DNA of 9,756 nucleotides from Bacteriovoracaceae bacterium UBA1511 (GCA_002323535.1 DCQT01000023.1:1-9756); one strand, 5' to 3'. Counted from the stretch's first letter, positions 1 through 7,730 are shown. Made by a program: numbers and translations. Notes: generated by a model not told the origin, from the sequence alone.

Positions 1-203
1 AGAAACAATCCATCAAAATCAACTTTCCAATTAGGGTCTTCCTCCCCCTCTAGGGCAACTTGATCCAACTCTGATGCAAGACTCTTTGCTCTTTTTATTG
101 AAGGAGTATAAAAATACAAATTAAAACTTAATAATTCTTTTTTGAGTGGTTTTAGTAAAGCAGATGCCATATTTCCTGCACCCATAACCAAAATATTTTT
201 CAA
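1..203 (-). CDS. proC: Pyrroline-5-carboxylate reductase, N-terminal part (runs off the left edge)
   Basis: Only the first 67 codons are visible. The product begins MKNILVMGAGNMASALLKPL, a Rossmann beta-alpha-beta start with the GAGNMASAL dinucleotide-binding loop typical of ProC. A beta strand followed by YTPSIKRAKSLASEL fits the second strand and helix of that family. ProC reduces pyrroline-5-carboxylate to proline with NAD(P)H in the cytoplasm. The start is a TTG at 201-203, chosen because AGGAG (212-216) sits 8 bases upstream and no ATG fits the spacing; an in-frame ATG occurs only at codon 7, inside the conserved strand. The gene begins 11 bases after putA, whose product makes the same intermediate, which supports the assignment. 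Another NAD(P)-binding reductase of the same fold cannot be excluded without the missing C-terminal domain. Confidence 0.78.
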   Translation of the reverse strand, partial: MKNILVMGAGNMASALLKPLKKELLSFNLYFYTPSIKRAKSLASELDQVALEGEEDPNWKVDFDGLF

Positions 204-211
204 TTTTACAA

Positions 212-216
212 CTCCT
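212..216 (-). promoter_or_regulatory. Ribosome binding site of proC, overlapping the putA stop codon
   Basis: AGGAG on the minus strand shares its first two bases with the TAG stop of putA (215-217) and lies 8 bases before the TTG start. This position suggests translational coupling of proC to putA and decides the choice of the TTG start. Confidence 0.7.
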
Positions 217-3200
217 AAATATCAAGCTCTAACGGCGCACCATGCCTCATTGTATTTATCGCAAAGCTTCTAACGAGTGAGAACTGATCTAAAAACCCCT
301 GTGGGTTTGTTAGGTTTGGTGAATCAAACGGTCCGTAGAATTTAATCATATCCTTTTCAGTGTAATTAAAATTAAAAGATATTTGACTTAATTCTTCGAA
401 TTGCTGAAGTCTTCCATCGACTAATACATTTGTTACAACATGAGACTCTAATGTGTCTTTCAATGCTTCTCTAGAGATCTGTTGAATCCTAATCTGTGTA
501 GATGAAATTCCTGCATGCCTGAAATAGGTCACTATTTTAGACCACCAAAAAAATGACTCATCGTTACGACAAACGATACTTACGCCAACACCTCTAACCA
601 GTGCAGAAATAACGCTCATTAAACTTGAAATATAAGCCCTAGGCTCATATGAAACAACTAAGAGTCTATCAACACTAAGTAAGTTTGACTGAACACTAAT
701 TTGCCCAGGGATATAGACATTACTGTCATTTTTTAAAACATAAGATTCGTAACGATTTTCCAAGAACTCTGTAAATCTATAAAGCGCACTTTTACTTTCT
801 CCATATATTCCCTGATAAAGAAACTCAAAGTTTGTAATAATACTTTTAACACCTCTCAAAACTCTCGCTAGCAACATTCCAGGAGGTAAGTCGGAGGGAC
901 TTGAAAGTAATACTTCATTAGATTCAGATAAAGGGTCCTCTGAACCAAGCTTAGTTAGGTTCTTAAGAAGTGGCATACTTGGAGGAATGACATGAAAGGC
1001 CTCAATATACTTTGGGCTGCCTGCCTTAGGGCCAGTGCCTGAAAGTTTAAACCCTCCAAAGGGCTCTATACCAACTCTTGCCCCAGTGATAGTGCGATTG
1101 ACATATAAATTACCACATAACATTTTACTAACAAGGTAATCGATGTCGTCTTGAGATTGAGAGAAAATCCCGCCAGTTAATGCATATTCGGTAGTATTAA
1201 ATACTTCTAGTGCCTCATCTAAATCATCAAAACTAGTTATGTGAACAACAGGGCCAAACAACTCCTTCATTGAGTAACTATCGGAATGAAAAAATTGTTT
1301 CCGTGGTAAAACAAATACTGCAGGCCCTACGCATGTACCAGGAAACTCCTCCTCTGATCGATCAATCAAGATCTCTCCGCCCTCTCTGATCGCTTCATGG
1401 CCTGCATCTTTAATCTGTTTTTTTAATCTATCACGATCTTCAGGTGAAACGATTGGGTTAACAAATGTGCTAAGATTCCAGGCTTGATCAACCTTTAAGT
1501 CCGATACAGCTTGCTTTAACCTGGCCTTTAATGGGCCAAGAATACTCTCGTGAACAATGACTCTGGAGGCTGCGGAACACTTTTGTCCCGCGTGAGCAAA
1601 AGCTGACTGAAGAATACCTGAAACAGTTTCATCTAGCTCAGCATTTGCAGTAACAATAATTGCATTCTTTCCTCCCATTTCAGTTATAACTTTTGAAGGA
1701 TATTTATGATTGTACTTTTTATTGCTTACTATTTTTTTACCTAATGTGTGTGCCAAGTAAAGACCTACACTTTTTGAACCGGTAAAAACAACACCTGCTA
1801 TTTCAGGATGATTCACCAGTTTATCCCCAACTGTTTCACCGTCACCTGGCAAATGTATGAGAGCGTCTTTTGGAACACCCTGACGGTGAAAACACTCAAC
1901 CATGATAGAAGCAATTAAAGGAGTTTGCTCAGCGGATTTAAGTATTACCGTATTTCCAGCAACTAAAGCAGAACTCACCATTCCACAAGGGATTGCGAGT
2001 GGGAAATTCCATGGAGTAATAACCGCGAGGGCTCCTCTGGATATTGCCTTTGGATTTTTACGTAAAAACCTCTGCTGCTCTCGAGCATAGTAATGAAGAA
2101 AATCAATTGCCTCATCCACATCTGCGAGCGCTTCTGGCATTGTTTTACCGGCTTCTTTTACAATAAACGAGGATAATTCTAGGCGACGCGTGAAAAATTC
2201 TTCAGCAACTTTTAATAAAATCTTACCGCGTTCAATGCTAGGGCGGCAACTCCAATTACTTTGGTTATAATAATCAACAGAAGACTTCACTGCTGAATCA
2301 ACATCTGAACTTATCGCTTCTTTGAGTTCACCTACCTCTAATGATAAATCACTATTTGAAAAAACCTTTTTTATAGATCCGTTTAAAGGAAAGGCATTAG
2401 TGATTTTTAAGGGAGACATTGCTTTCACGGCATCAATCGCTATGTTCGCCGCATGAAGGTGTTTTTCCAGGTACAACCGAACAGGTGAAATAGGAAAATA
2501 ATGATGAGTTACCATTGATTGCGTTCGATCTCTTGAGAGCTCTCCTTTTATCTTTTTATTTTGATGCACAATACTTGGAGACAATGGAGAAACGTTATTT
2601 TTGTGGGATCGCATTATTGTAAGCACTCCTACTTGAGAGGAGTTTTCCATAATCCGCCTCACGAGATATGCCATCCCCACGAGTAGACTGCCAACAGGCA
2701 TATAGTTTCTTGTTGCCCACCCCATTTTAGATAAGGCAGTACTGAGAGCCTCATAAGTCATATGTAAACACTGGTGCTCTATTACCGGTGAGTTAGGAAA
2801 TTTCTTCTGCCTTAAAACTTCACTAAAGGCGTGATCCCCAAAGTTATGGCTTGCCAGACAAAGCTGAACAGAATCGCCAGAGCTAAGCATCTCATAAATT
2901 AGGCACCTAAAATTTATATCTGTTTCTTCTTTATTTAAGAATTCTGGAGCATTAAACGAATGCGCTTGTGCCTCGACAGTTTCAGCGTCCCAGTAAGCTC
3001 CTTTCACAAGCCGGACCGGCATCACCAAATTCCTATCTTTTGCCAGCTCAATTATATCTTGCAAGTGTTCATATGCATCTCTTAAATATGCTTGAAGAAC
3101 TATTCCTGTTTGATCAAAGTCGTGCAGATCTTCAGACTCTTTTAAGACATCGCGATAAATTTTAAAAACGAGATCTCGGTAATCGTAATGTTCTGCATCT

Positions 3201-4414
3201 ATATTTATGAAAACGCTATGCTTTTTGGCCTCAGTTAAGATTTTTTTTAACCTTGGGGCCACAAGACTTTTTGTGTATTGGTATGCTTCAGGCTTAAAGT
3301 CAGAGCACAATGCAGATACCTTAATACTCACATGAGACCTATTTATGAGTGCTTTATTTTTCTCGCCGGTTTCATAGTGCTCACCAAGTCCGTAAATAAG
3401 CTCAAGGACCTCATTCAAATAGTGGTCAGCCTCTTTCTCCGAGACAACAAGTTCACCTAACTGATCTAAAGTTGCCTCCCTCTTTGAAAGTTTTAATTCT
3501 TTAAAGGTACTACTAACTTTTAAAATAGACTCACCCGCAATAAATCTTTTTGCCATTTGCCGAATAGTGAATCTAATTGATTCTGCTAAAACTAAGGACG
3601 GGAGAATTTTTGAAATATAAAATGAAAACAGAAATGTTTTTTCAAGAAAAATTGGCAACGGCTTGTCCTGGCCGGTTCTTCCCAAAAAACGTGCTTTAGA
3701 GGAATCCTGACTTAGACGTCTCAAGGTTTCCAAAAGAATTCTTTTTACCTCTTTTCCATTTTTGTCGTGATCTAAACTTGGAAGTATGGCCACGAACTTT
3801 AATAAATGAATTCTTATCAAAGCATATTTGGCAGTAAGGCCAAGAGCAAAGTCACTTATTCTTTCAAATACCTTTGGGCGGTAGCTAGTAATCGCATCTA
3901 AAAGTTTGCTCGTTGTAATATTAAGCGCACTTTTAAAACTGCTATCTAAATCAAGCTTCTCTAAATCTACCAATCCATATTTTACCGTAATTTCTTCAAT
4001 AACCGAGGGGAACCGGTTTATATCCATACCAGCGGCTAATTCAACATGTTTAAGAAACTTTTGATAATTCTCATTTTTAACAATAGGATGATTTATTCTT
4101 CCTATCTCTTGAATAAAAAAAAGCTCATTACCTAAATGAAGCGTAAATAATCTCACCTCTTTGGTATCTGGAAAAATGGCAGCCGTTAGAGTTGTAGAGC
4201 CAAAATCAATTACTCTCCTCGTGGCATGCCCATTAGTAATTTTTATTAATTCGTCCAGTGGTTCCTTAAAAGTACTTTCAACTTGGTCCTCTGCACATAA
4301 AAATCCAATTAAATTTTGGTCCCCAATAATACGCCAAGTTTCGTATTGAATTTCTCTTAATCTTGGCACAACAGAATCATCAAACTCACTAGCTTGAAAG
4401 GTAGAGTCAATCAT
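215..4414 (-). CDS. putA: Bifunctional proline dehydrogenase / glutamate semialdehyde (P5C) dehydrogenase PutA, long form
   Basis: Oxidises proline to P5C (FAD) and then glutamate semialdehyde to glutamate (NAD+). About residues 180-300 form the helical domain seen in PutAs, with FERISDFALGL and MAKRFIAGES. About 310-605 is the proline dehydrogenase barrel: SIKVSAL (Lys365), NIDAEHYDYRD (Asp406), RLVKGAYWD (468-476), ASHN (521-524), and YLVRRIMEN (583-591) whose Arg586/Arg587 match the substrate-binding arginine pair. About 690-1140 is the aldehyde dehydrogenase: PWNFP (801), FTGSKSVG (877), Glu912 in TEMGGKNA, catalytic Cys946 in HAGQKCSAASR, ELFGP (1051) and EPFGGFKLSGTG (1117). Residues from about 1165 to the end resemble the extra domain of long PutAs: IPGQ at 1235 and a final RSFAINT near 1382 like the conserved C-terminal motif. 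At 1399 aa it exceeds the usual 1000-1320. No ribbon-helix-helix DNA-binding domain is seen at the N-terminus, so it is probably not an autorepressor. Residues 1-130 are unassigned. The ATG start has AAGAGG (4423-4428) 8 bases upstream. Confidence 0.96.
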   Translation of the reverse strand: MIDSTFQASEFDDSVVPRLREIQYETWRIIGDQNLIGFLCAEDQVESTFKEPLDELIKITNGHATRRVIDFGSTTLTAAIFPDTKEVRLFTLHLGNELFFIQEIGRINHPIVKNENYQKFLKHVELAAGMDINRFPSVIEEITVKYGLVDLEKLDLDSSFKSALNITTSKLLDAITSYRPKVFERISDFALGLTAKYALIRIHLLKFVAILPSLDHDKNGKEVKRILLETLRRLSQDSSKARFLGRTGQDKPLPIFLEKTFLFSFYISKILPSLVLAESIRFTIRQMAKRFIAGESILKVSSTFKELKLSKREATLDQLGELVVSEKEADHYLNEVLELIYGLGEHYETGEKNKALINRSHVSIKVSALCSDFKPEAYQYTKSLVAPRLKKILTEAKKHSVFINIDAEHYDYRDLVFKIYRDVLKESEDLHDFDQTGIVLQAYLRDAYEHLQDIIELAKDRNLVMPVRLVKGAYWDAETVEAQAHSFNAPEFLNKEETDINFRCLIYEMLSSGDSVQLCLASHNFGDHAFSEVLRQKKFPNSPVIEHQCLHMTYEALSTALSKMGWATRNYMPVGSLLVGMAYLVRRIMENSSQVGVLTIMRSHKNNVSPLSPSIVHQNKKIKGELSRDRTQSMVTHHYFPISPVRLYLEKHLHAANIAIDAVKAMSPLKITNAFPLNGSIKKVFSNSDLSLEVGELKEAISSDVDSAVKSSVDYYNQSNWSCRPSIERGKILLKVAEEFFTRRLELSSFIVKEAGKTMPEALADVDEAIDFLHYYAREQQRFLRKNPKAISRGALAVITPWNFPLAIPCGMVSSALVAGNTVILKSAEQTPLIASIMVECFHRQGVPKDALIHLPGDGETVGDKLVNHPEIAGVVFTGSKSVGLYLAHTLGKKIVSNKKYNHKYPSKVITEMGGKNAIIVTANAELDETVSGILQSAFAHAGQKCSAASRVIVHESILGPLKARLKQAVSDLKVDQAWNLSTFVNPIVSPEDRDRLKKQIKDAGHEAIREGGEILIDRSEEEFPGTCVGPAVFVLPRKQFFHSDSYSMKELFGPVVHITSFDDLDEALEVFNTTEYALTGGIFSQSQDDIDYLVSKMLCGNLYVNRTITGARVGIEPFGGFKLSGTGPKAGSPKYIEAFHVIPPSMPLLKNLTKLGSEDPLSESNEVLLSSPSDLPPGMLLARVLRGVKSIITNFEFLYQGIYGESKSALYRFTEFLENRYESYVLKNDSNVYIPGQISVQSNLLSVDRLLVVSYEPRAYISSLMSVISALVRGVGVSIVCRNDESFFWWSKIVTYFRHAGISSTQIRIQQISREALKDTLESHVVTNVLVDGRLQQFEELSQISFNFNYTEKDMIKFYGPFDSPNLTNPQGFLDQFSLVRSFAINTMRHGAPLELDI

Positions 4415-4437
4415 TAAAAATACCTCTTAATTTGTAA

Positions 4438-5064
4438 TTAATTTGGGCCGTAAAGTCGGCCTCCAACATCGCCAATCCCGGGCAGAATTAGACCATTTTT
4501 ATCTAGCCCACTTTCAACCCCTGCGCAATATATTTGAACTTCAGGGTAAGTTTTGGCGAGGTAGGCTGCGGCTTCCTCGGAGATAAGCATACAAATGAAG
4601 TAAATTTTACCAACACCACATTGCTTTAATCTTGAAATTGAGGCTGCAGCAGTTTTGCCAGTCGCAATCATAGGGTCCAGAACAAACACAGGTTTATTTT
4701 CCGTGTCCTCAGGAAGCCTAAAATAATACTCAACAGTATTATTTATAAATTTGTCTCTGTAGATGCCTAAATGGCCGCAGCGGGCATTAGGTATAAGTTC
4801 TAAAACACCCTCCATTAGAATATTTCCAGCTCTCAAAACAGAGACAACTATCGGTAATTCATTGATAAAATCACCACTAGCACTGGCCAGAGGAGTCTCA
4901 ATACTTTTTTGGTCCGTAACAAAATCACGAAGAACCTCGTAAGAGATTAATTTCCCGAGCTCCTTCATTGTTATTCTAAAGCTCGCTCTCGAGGTTTCTT
5001 TATTTCTAAGAACAGCAAGTTTTTCCTTAATGACGGGATGGCTTAACTTAACAACTGAGTCCAT
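4438..5064 (-). CDS. upp: Uracil phosphoribosyltransferase (URC6-like role)
   Basis: Transfers the ribose-5-phosphate of PRPP to uracil, giving UMP, in the cytoplasm. The 208 aa length is normal for the family. Family signatures run in order: HPVIKEKLAVLRNKETS (9-25), the ETPL segment (56-59), VLRAGNILMEGVLELIP (76-92), GHLGIYRDK (97-105), VEYYFRLPED (111-120), the PRPP loop VLDPMIATGKTAA (128-140), and the uracil-binding end GLILPGIGDVGGRLYG (191-206). Two departures from common Upp stand out: ATGKTA where ATGGSA is usual, and GDVGGR where GDAGDR is usual. Read as the third member of the URC set, it would supply UMP to the ring-opening steps; it could also serve plain uracil salvage. It starts 14 bases after the DUF1688 gene, with AAAGGA (5071-5076) 6 bases before the ATG. 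Confidence 0.95.
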   Translation of the reverse strand: MDSVVKLSHPVIKEKLAVLRNKETSRASFRITMKELGKLISYEVLRDFVTDQKSIETPLASASGDFINELPIVVSVLRAGNILMEGVLELIPNARCGHLGIYRDKFINNTVEYYFRLPEDTENKPVFVLDPMIATGKTAAASISRLKQCGVGKIYFICMLISEEAAAYLAKTYPEVQIYCAGVESGLDKNGLILPGIGDVGGRLYGPN

Positions 5065-5078
5065 TCATTATCCTTTAT

Positions 5079-6323
5079 TTAAAATACAGTTCCATCTGAA
5101 ATTATTTTGATAGGAGGTCCTCCTCCTGGTCTCAAACTTTTGGCAATTTTTCTACCCGCATGCCAAGTTCCCCCTTCAAGTATTTTTGGTAGGGGAAAAT
5201 CTAGTGATGAGAGTTTTAATTTCTGTCTTATCAGGCTTGCCACTTTATCAAGGCCGATAATTGTTAATGCTCGCCACTCGATTATCAAGTCCTCTTGAGG
5301 ATGATAGCTATTTTGCTCTAGGGATTTATCCCTCAATTCAAAAGCTCCAAGATCAACGAATAGACCTCCATTTCGATACTCTGCTAACCCAGTTAATTGA
5401 TCTATGTGCATGACTCTAAGACCCGACTTTTCTAAGCTTTCAATCAAAGAGTAGCTTAGCCACTGAGATAATTTATGAAACGGTACAAGACACTCAACAC
5501 TTTCCGAGTTAATTAGTGGCTTATACACCCACACATCACCTAAGTTTTTACCACCCAAGCTTATTCGCCCAGGCCAGATACTTCCAAGAGCATTGAGCAA
5601 AGTAGATAAAATTTCTGAGGACTCCAAGTCCCCTTCCACTACGTTTGAATGAAAGTAATCTACGATCGCGCCAGGTCTGGGAGTGCTGAAGTATTTTTTG
5701 TTTTTTAAAATTGTACTTCCAAGGGACTTTAATAAACTTAGTCTACCCTCAACCCCCTCTAAAGGGTTATTTTTACTAACCTGGAAACCAACCTCAAGCT
5801 CTTCCACAGTAAGATTCATTAATCTTTCAGCGTCAACCCGAAGTGGATCCTCATCAGGAAGATTTGAGAATGCCCCTTTGCAAAACATATCAAAACTTGC
5901 GACGGCAAGCCCCTCGGACCGTGAAATCTCCTCGTTGGTTTCGGAGTCAATATAGGTCCATTTTTCACCTGCGCCAGCATCTAAAAGAACTGAAACAATT
6001 ACCAGGTCAATCTCACGTCGACTAATTTCAATTGAATCAAAACTAGATAATTTTTCATTAAGAATATTTATGCGATTTTTTTTCTCAGAATTAAAGTGTC
6101 CCCACCTTGAATGATAGGGAATTTTTAACTCAGGATAATTTTCCTTAATGGTTTTTAAGACGTAGTTAGCGACATCATCAAACTTATCCTCATTTATCTT
6201 AAAAAAAGTGTTTCCCTCAAGAGCTGCTTTATAGATGAAGGAGGCTTTTTTTCTTATGCAAGAGGGTGACAAAATCTCTTCAACATCATCCTTAGTAAAT
6301 TTAAAATCAATTGTTCGGCTCAT
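5079..6323 (-). CDS. URC4-type uracil catabolism protein, DUF1688 family
   Basis: A complete 414 aa DUF1688 protein. Signatures visible: HSRWGHF (71-77), DLVIVSVLLDAGAG (106-119), RSEGLAVASFDMF (135-147), DEDPLRVDAERL (157-168), the RPGAIVDY segment (216-223), TGLAEYRNGGLFVD (311-324), and the C-terminal LEGGTWHAGRKIAKSLRPGG...PPIKIISDGTVF (382-414). In the yeast Lachancea kluyveri the homologue URC4 is required for the URC route of uracil degradation together with the GTP cyclohydrolase II-like URC1. Its reaction was not assigned as far as I know; a step on the ring-opened nucleotide is the usual proposal. There is no signal peptide or membrane segment, so it should be cytoplasmic. Its ATG overlaps the URC1 stop by one base (TAATG), with GAGGAG at 6332-6337, implying coupled translation and matched amounts. 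Family membership is certain; the biochemical role rests on the yeast genetics and this gene context. Confidence 0.93.
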   Translation of the reverse strand: MSRTIDFKFTKDDVEEILSPSCIRKKASFIYKAALEGNTFFKINEDKFDDVANYVLKTIKENYPELKIPYHSRWGHFNSEKKNRINILNEKLSSFDSIEISRREIDLVIVSVLLDAGAGEKWTYIDSETNEEISRSEGLAVASFDMFCKGAFSNLPDEDPLRVDAERLMNLTVEELEVGFQVSKNNPLEGVEGRLSLLKSLGSTILKNKKYFSTPRPGAIVDYFHSNVVEGDLESSEILSTLLNALGSIWPGRISLGGKNLGDVWVYKPLINSESVECLVPFHKLSQWLSYSLIESLEKSGLRVMHIDQLTGLAEYRNGGLFVDLGAFELRDKSLEQNSYHPQEDLIIEWRALTIIGLDKVASLIRQKLKLSSLDFPLPKILEGGTWHAGRKIAKSLRPGGGPPIKIISDGTVF

Positions 6324-7603
6324 TAGGATTTCTCCTCAAGTTCACGGCCTTGGGTACCTGCGAACTCAGATTCATCGACTTCATCATCACTAAAATATCC
6401 TGCGGCTTTTTTTGCCTGAATTTCAACCTGTGCATCTGCAGGAATGAGGTTGTCAGGAATAGATAATCGATTTACGACCTTAATTCCGCTGTTAACGATT
6501 GCGTCGTACTTCATATTACTCATAGAGTGCAAATGATGTATTTTTTTAACCCCAAAATAAAGGAGGATATCCGGCATTAACTCTTGAAACCTTGCGTCCT
6601 GGACACCGGCAACGCACTCTGTTCGGTGAAAATAATTTGCCGGTGTATCTCCGCCCTCTTGTCTTTTTCTTGCATTATAAACAAGAAATTTTGTCACCTC
6701 ACCCAGTGCTCTACCTTCCTTTCTATAATACACGACTAGTCCAGCTTGCCCTTTTTGAGCAGCTTCAGCCGCTTTTTGAATCCCATAAGTAAGATAAGGA
6801 CGACAGGTACAAATATCACTTCCGAATACATCACTACCATTACATTCGTCATGTACTCTACAAGTAAGCTCAACATCGGAATTTGCCAGATTTTTTGGGT
6901 CTCCAAAAATATAAGCGGTAGTACTTCCAATTGGTGGTAGTAAAACTTTTAAGTCTTGTCTTGTAATAAGCTCGGGAAACATACCCCCTGTTTCTTGAAA
7001 TAAAATATTTCGAAGCTCTCCCTCTTCAACCCCAAGCCTTTTTGCAACACCTGGTAAGTACCAAACCGGCTCAAATGCTACCTTTGTTACTTTTATTTCA
7101 CCGTTTTCCTTAACTATATCCCCATCTGGCTTAAGCTCACCATTTTTTATACTTTCATGAATTTCTGGAATATTTAGATGCGCTTGAGTCACGGCAATCG
7201 TAGGCCTTATATCAAGACCCTCAGTAATTTGATCTTTAAAATACTCATAAACATTTGCCCCTAGAGGATCGATAGAAACAATCGAATCATCACCGGACCA
7301 TGTATCAAAAGGCCCAATTGGTGTTGTCGGACTTGTATTCTCTAGGTCAGGTCTATGATCCTTTGGATAATGTCCTGCTGCGATCGATAACGCTCTATAA
7401 ATCGTATAACTTCCGCTATGAGAGCCAATTGCATTTCTTTTAGCACCAGATTGGCTAGTTCCTAGGATTGGACCTCTTTTTCGAGCGTCTTTTTCTCCCC
7501 AATTAAGAGTGACCGGTGATGTTTTCATTTGCTCCAAGTGCGAGGTTAAAATGATATGCTCACCTGTAAAACTTGTTTCCTTATCATCATTCCCTGATGC
7601 CAT
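6323..7603 (-). CDS. GTP cyclohydrolase II-like protein of the URC1 family (uracil catabolism)
   Basis: A 426 aa protein: a long URC1-type N-terminal region (about 1-245: RNAIGSHSGSYTIYRALSIAAG at 56-77, IDPLGANVYEY at 111-121, PTIAVTQAHLNIPEI at 134-148, FEPVWYLPG at 177-185) and a GTP cyclohydrolase II domain (about 246-400). Zinc ligands Cys254, Cys265 and Cys267 keep the C-x10-C-x-C spacing of E. coli RibA. YRKEGRALG (293-301), Tyr309, Asp336 and Arg338 align with its catalytic Tyr105, Asp126 and Arg128. The RibA TNNPKK loop is replaced by HSMSNMKYDAI (359-369), as I recall for the URC1 family. That change, the big N-terminal region and the DUF1688 and upp neighbours argue against riboflavin synthesis and for pyrimidine ring opening of a uridine nucleotide. 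The ATG at 7601-7603 has GGAGG (7610-7614) 6 bases upstream. The acidic last 25 residues look disordered. It is the first gene of the operon. Confidence 0.92.
   Translation of the reverse strand: MASGNDDKETSFTGEHIILTSHLEQMKTSPVTLNWGEKDARKRGPILGTSQSGAKRNAIGSHSGSYTIYRALSIAAGHYPKDHRPDLENTSPTTPIGPFDTWSGDDSIVSIDPLGANVYEYFKDQITEGLDIRPTIAVTQAHLNIPEIHESIKNGELKPDGDIVKENGEIKVTKVAFEPVWYLPGVAKRLGVEEGELRNILFQETGGMFPELITRQDLKVLLPPIGSTTAYIFGDPKNLANSDVELTCRVHDECNGSDVFGSDICTCRPYLTYGIQKAAEAAQKGQAGLVVYYRKEGRALGEVTKFLVYNARKRQEGGDTPANYFHRTECVAGVQDARFQELMPDILLYFGVKKIHHLHSMSNMKYDAIVNSGIKVVNRLSIPDNLIPADAQVEIQAKKAAGYFSDDEVDESEFAGTQGRELEEKS
6332..6337 (-). promoter_or_regulatory. Ribosome binding site of the URC4-type gene inside the URC1 coding end
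   Basis: GAGGAG on the minus strand lies 8 bases before the ATG and within the last codons of the upstream gene. Together with the one-base TAATG overlap this fixes the start and suggests re-initiation by the same ribosomes. Confidence 0.75.
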
Positions 7604-7631
7604 CTACCGCCTCCACGCAATAAAAAGAAAA

Positions 7632-7661
7632 ATCATAATTTTTTAAGATTCAATATGTTAA
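7632..7661 (-). promoter_or_regulatory. Predicted sigma-70-like promoter of the pyrimidine/proline operon
   Basis: On the minus strand, TTAACA (7656-7661) is followed after 18 bases by TATGAT (7632-7637); each hexamer matches the consensus in 5 of 6 positions. Transcription would start near 7625, leaving a leader of roughly 20 bases that contains the GGAGG ribosome site. No riboswitch or attenuator would fit in so short a leader. This is by eye; other AT-rich hexamers are present. Confidence 0.5.
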
Positions 7662-7701
7662 GGCGAGCTGCATAAAAATCATAGGGTAAAATGATCGATT
7701 T

Positions 7702-7730
7702 TTGACGTTGGAAGCTTATATTCCTAAAAT
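7702..7730 (+). promoter_or_regulatory. Predicted sigma-70-like promoter of the secreted protein / DUF952 pair
   Basis: TTGACG (7702-7707) and TAAAAT (7725-7730) are separated by exactly 17 bases, and each matches the consensus in 5 of 6 positions. The start of transcription would lie near 7737, about 27 bases before the ATG at 7764, with AAGGAAAAGG as the ribosome site. It is divergent from the operon promoter at 7632-7661, with about 40 bases between the two -35 boxes, so a regulator bound between them could affect both. Confidence 0.6.

Noticed and set aside
4180..4220. VIDFGSTTLTAAI in the PutA N-terminus resembles the phosphate-binding strand of actin/hexokinase-fold ATPases.
   Set aside because: A single short resemblance; the other ATPase motifs are absent and the segment is too small for the fold.
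1902..4349. Several plus-strand open frames of about 60 codons inside putA (for example 1902-2090, 2968-3165, 3278-3460, 4161-4349).
   Set aside because: They lie opposite a strongly conserved gene, have no ribosome sites or recognisable products, and are explained as antisense shadows.
5107..6940. Short open frames on both strands inside the DUF1688 and URC1-like genes (for example 5683-5955, 6736-6930, 6746-6940).
   Set aside because: They overlap complete conserved genes in other frames and resemble no protein family.
6323..7603. Calling the GTP cyclohydrolase II homologue ribA of riboflavin synthesis.
   Set aside because: It has a long URC1-type N-terminal region, lacks the TNNPKK loop, and sits with DUF1688 and upp rather than rib genes.
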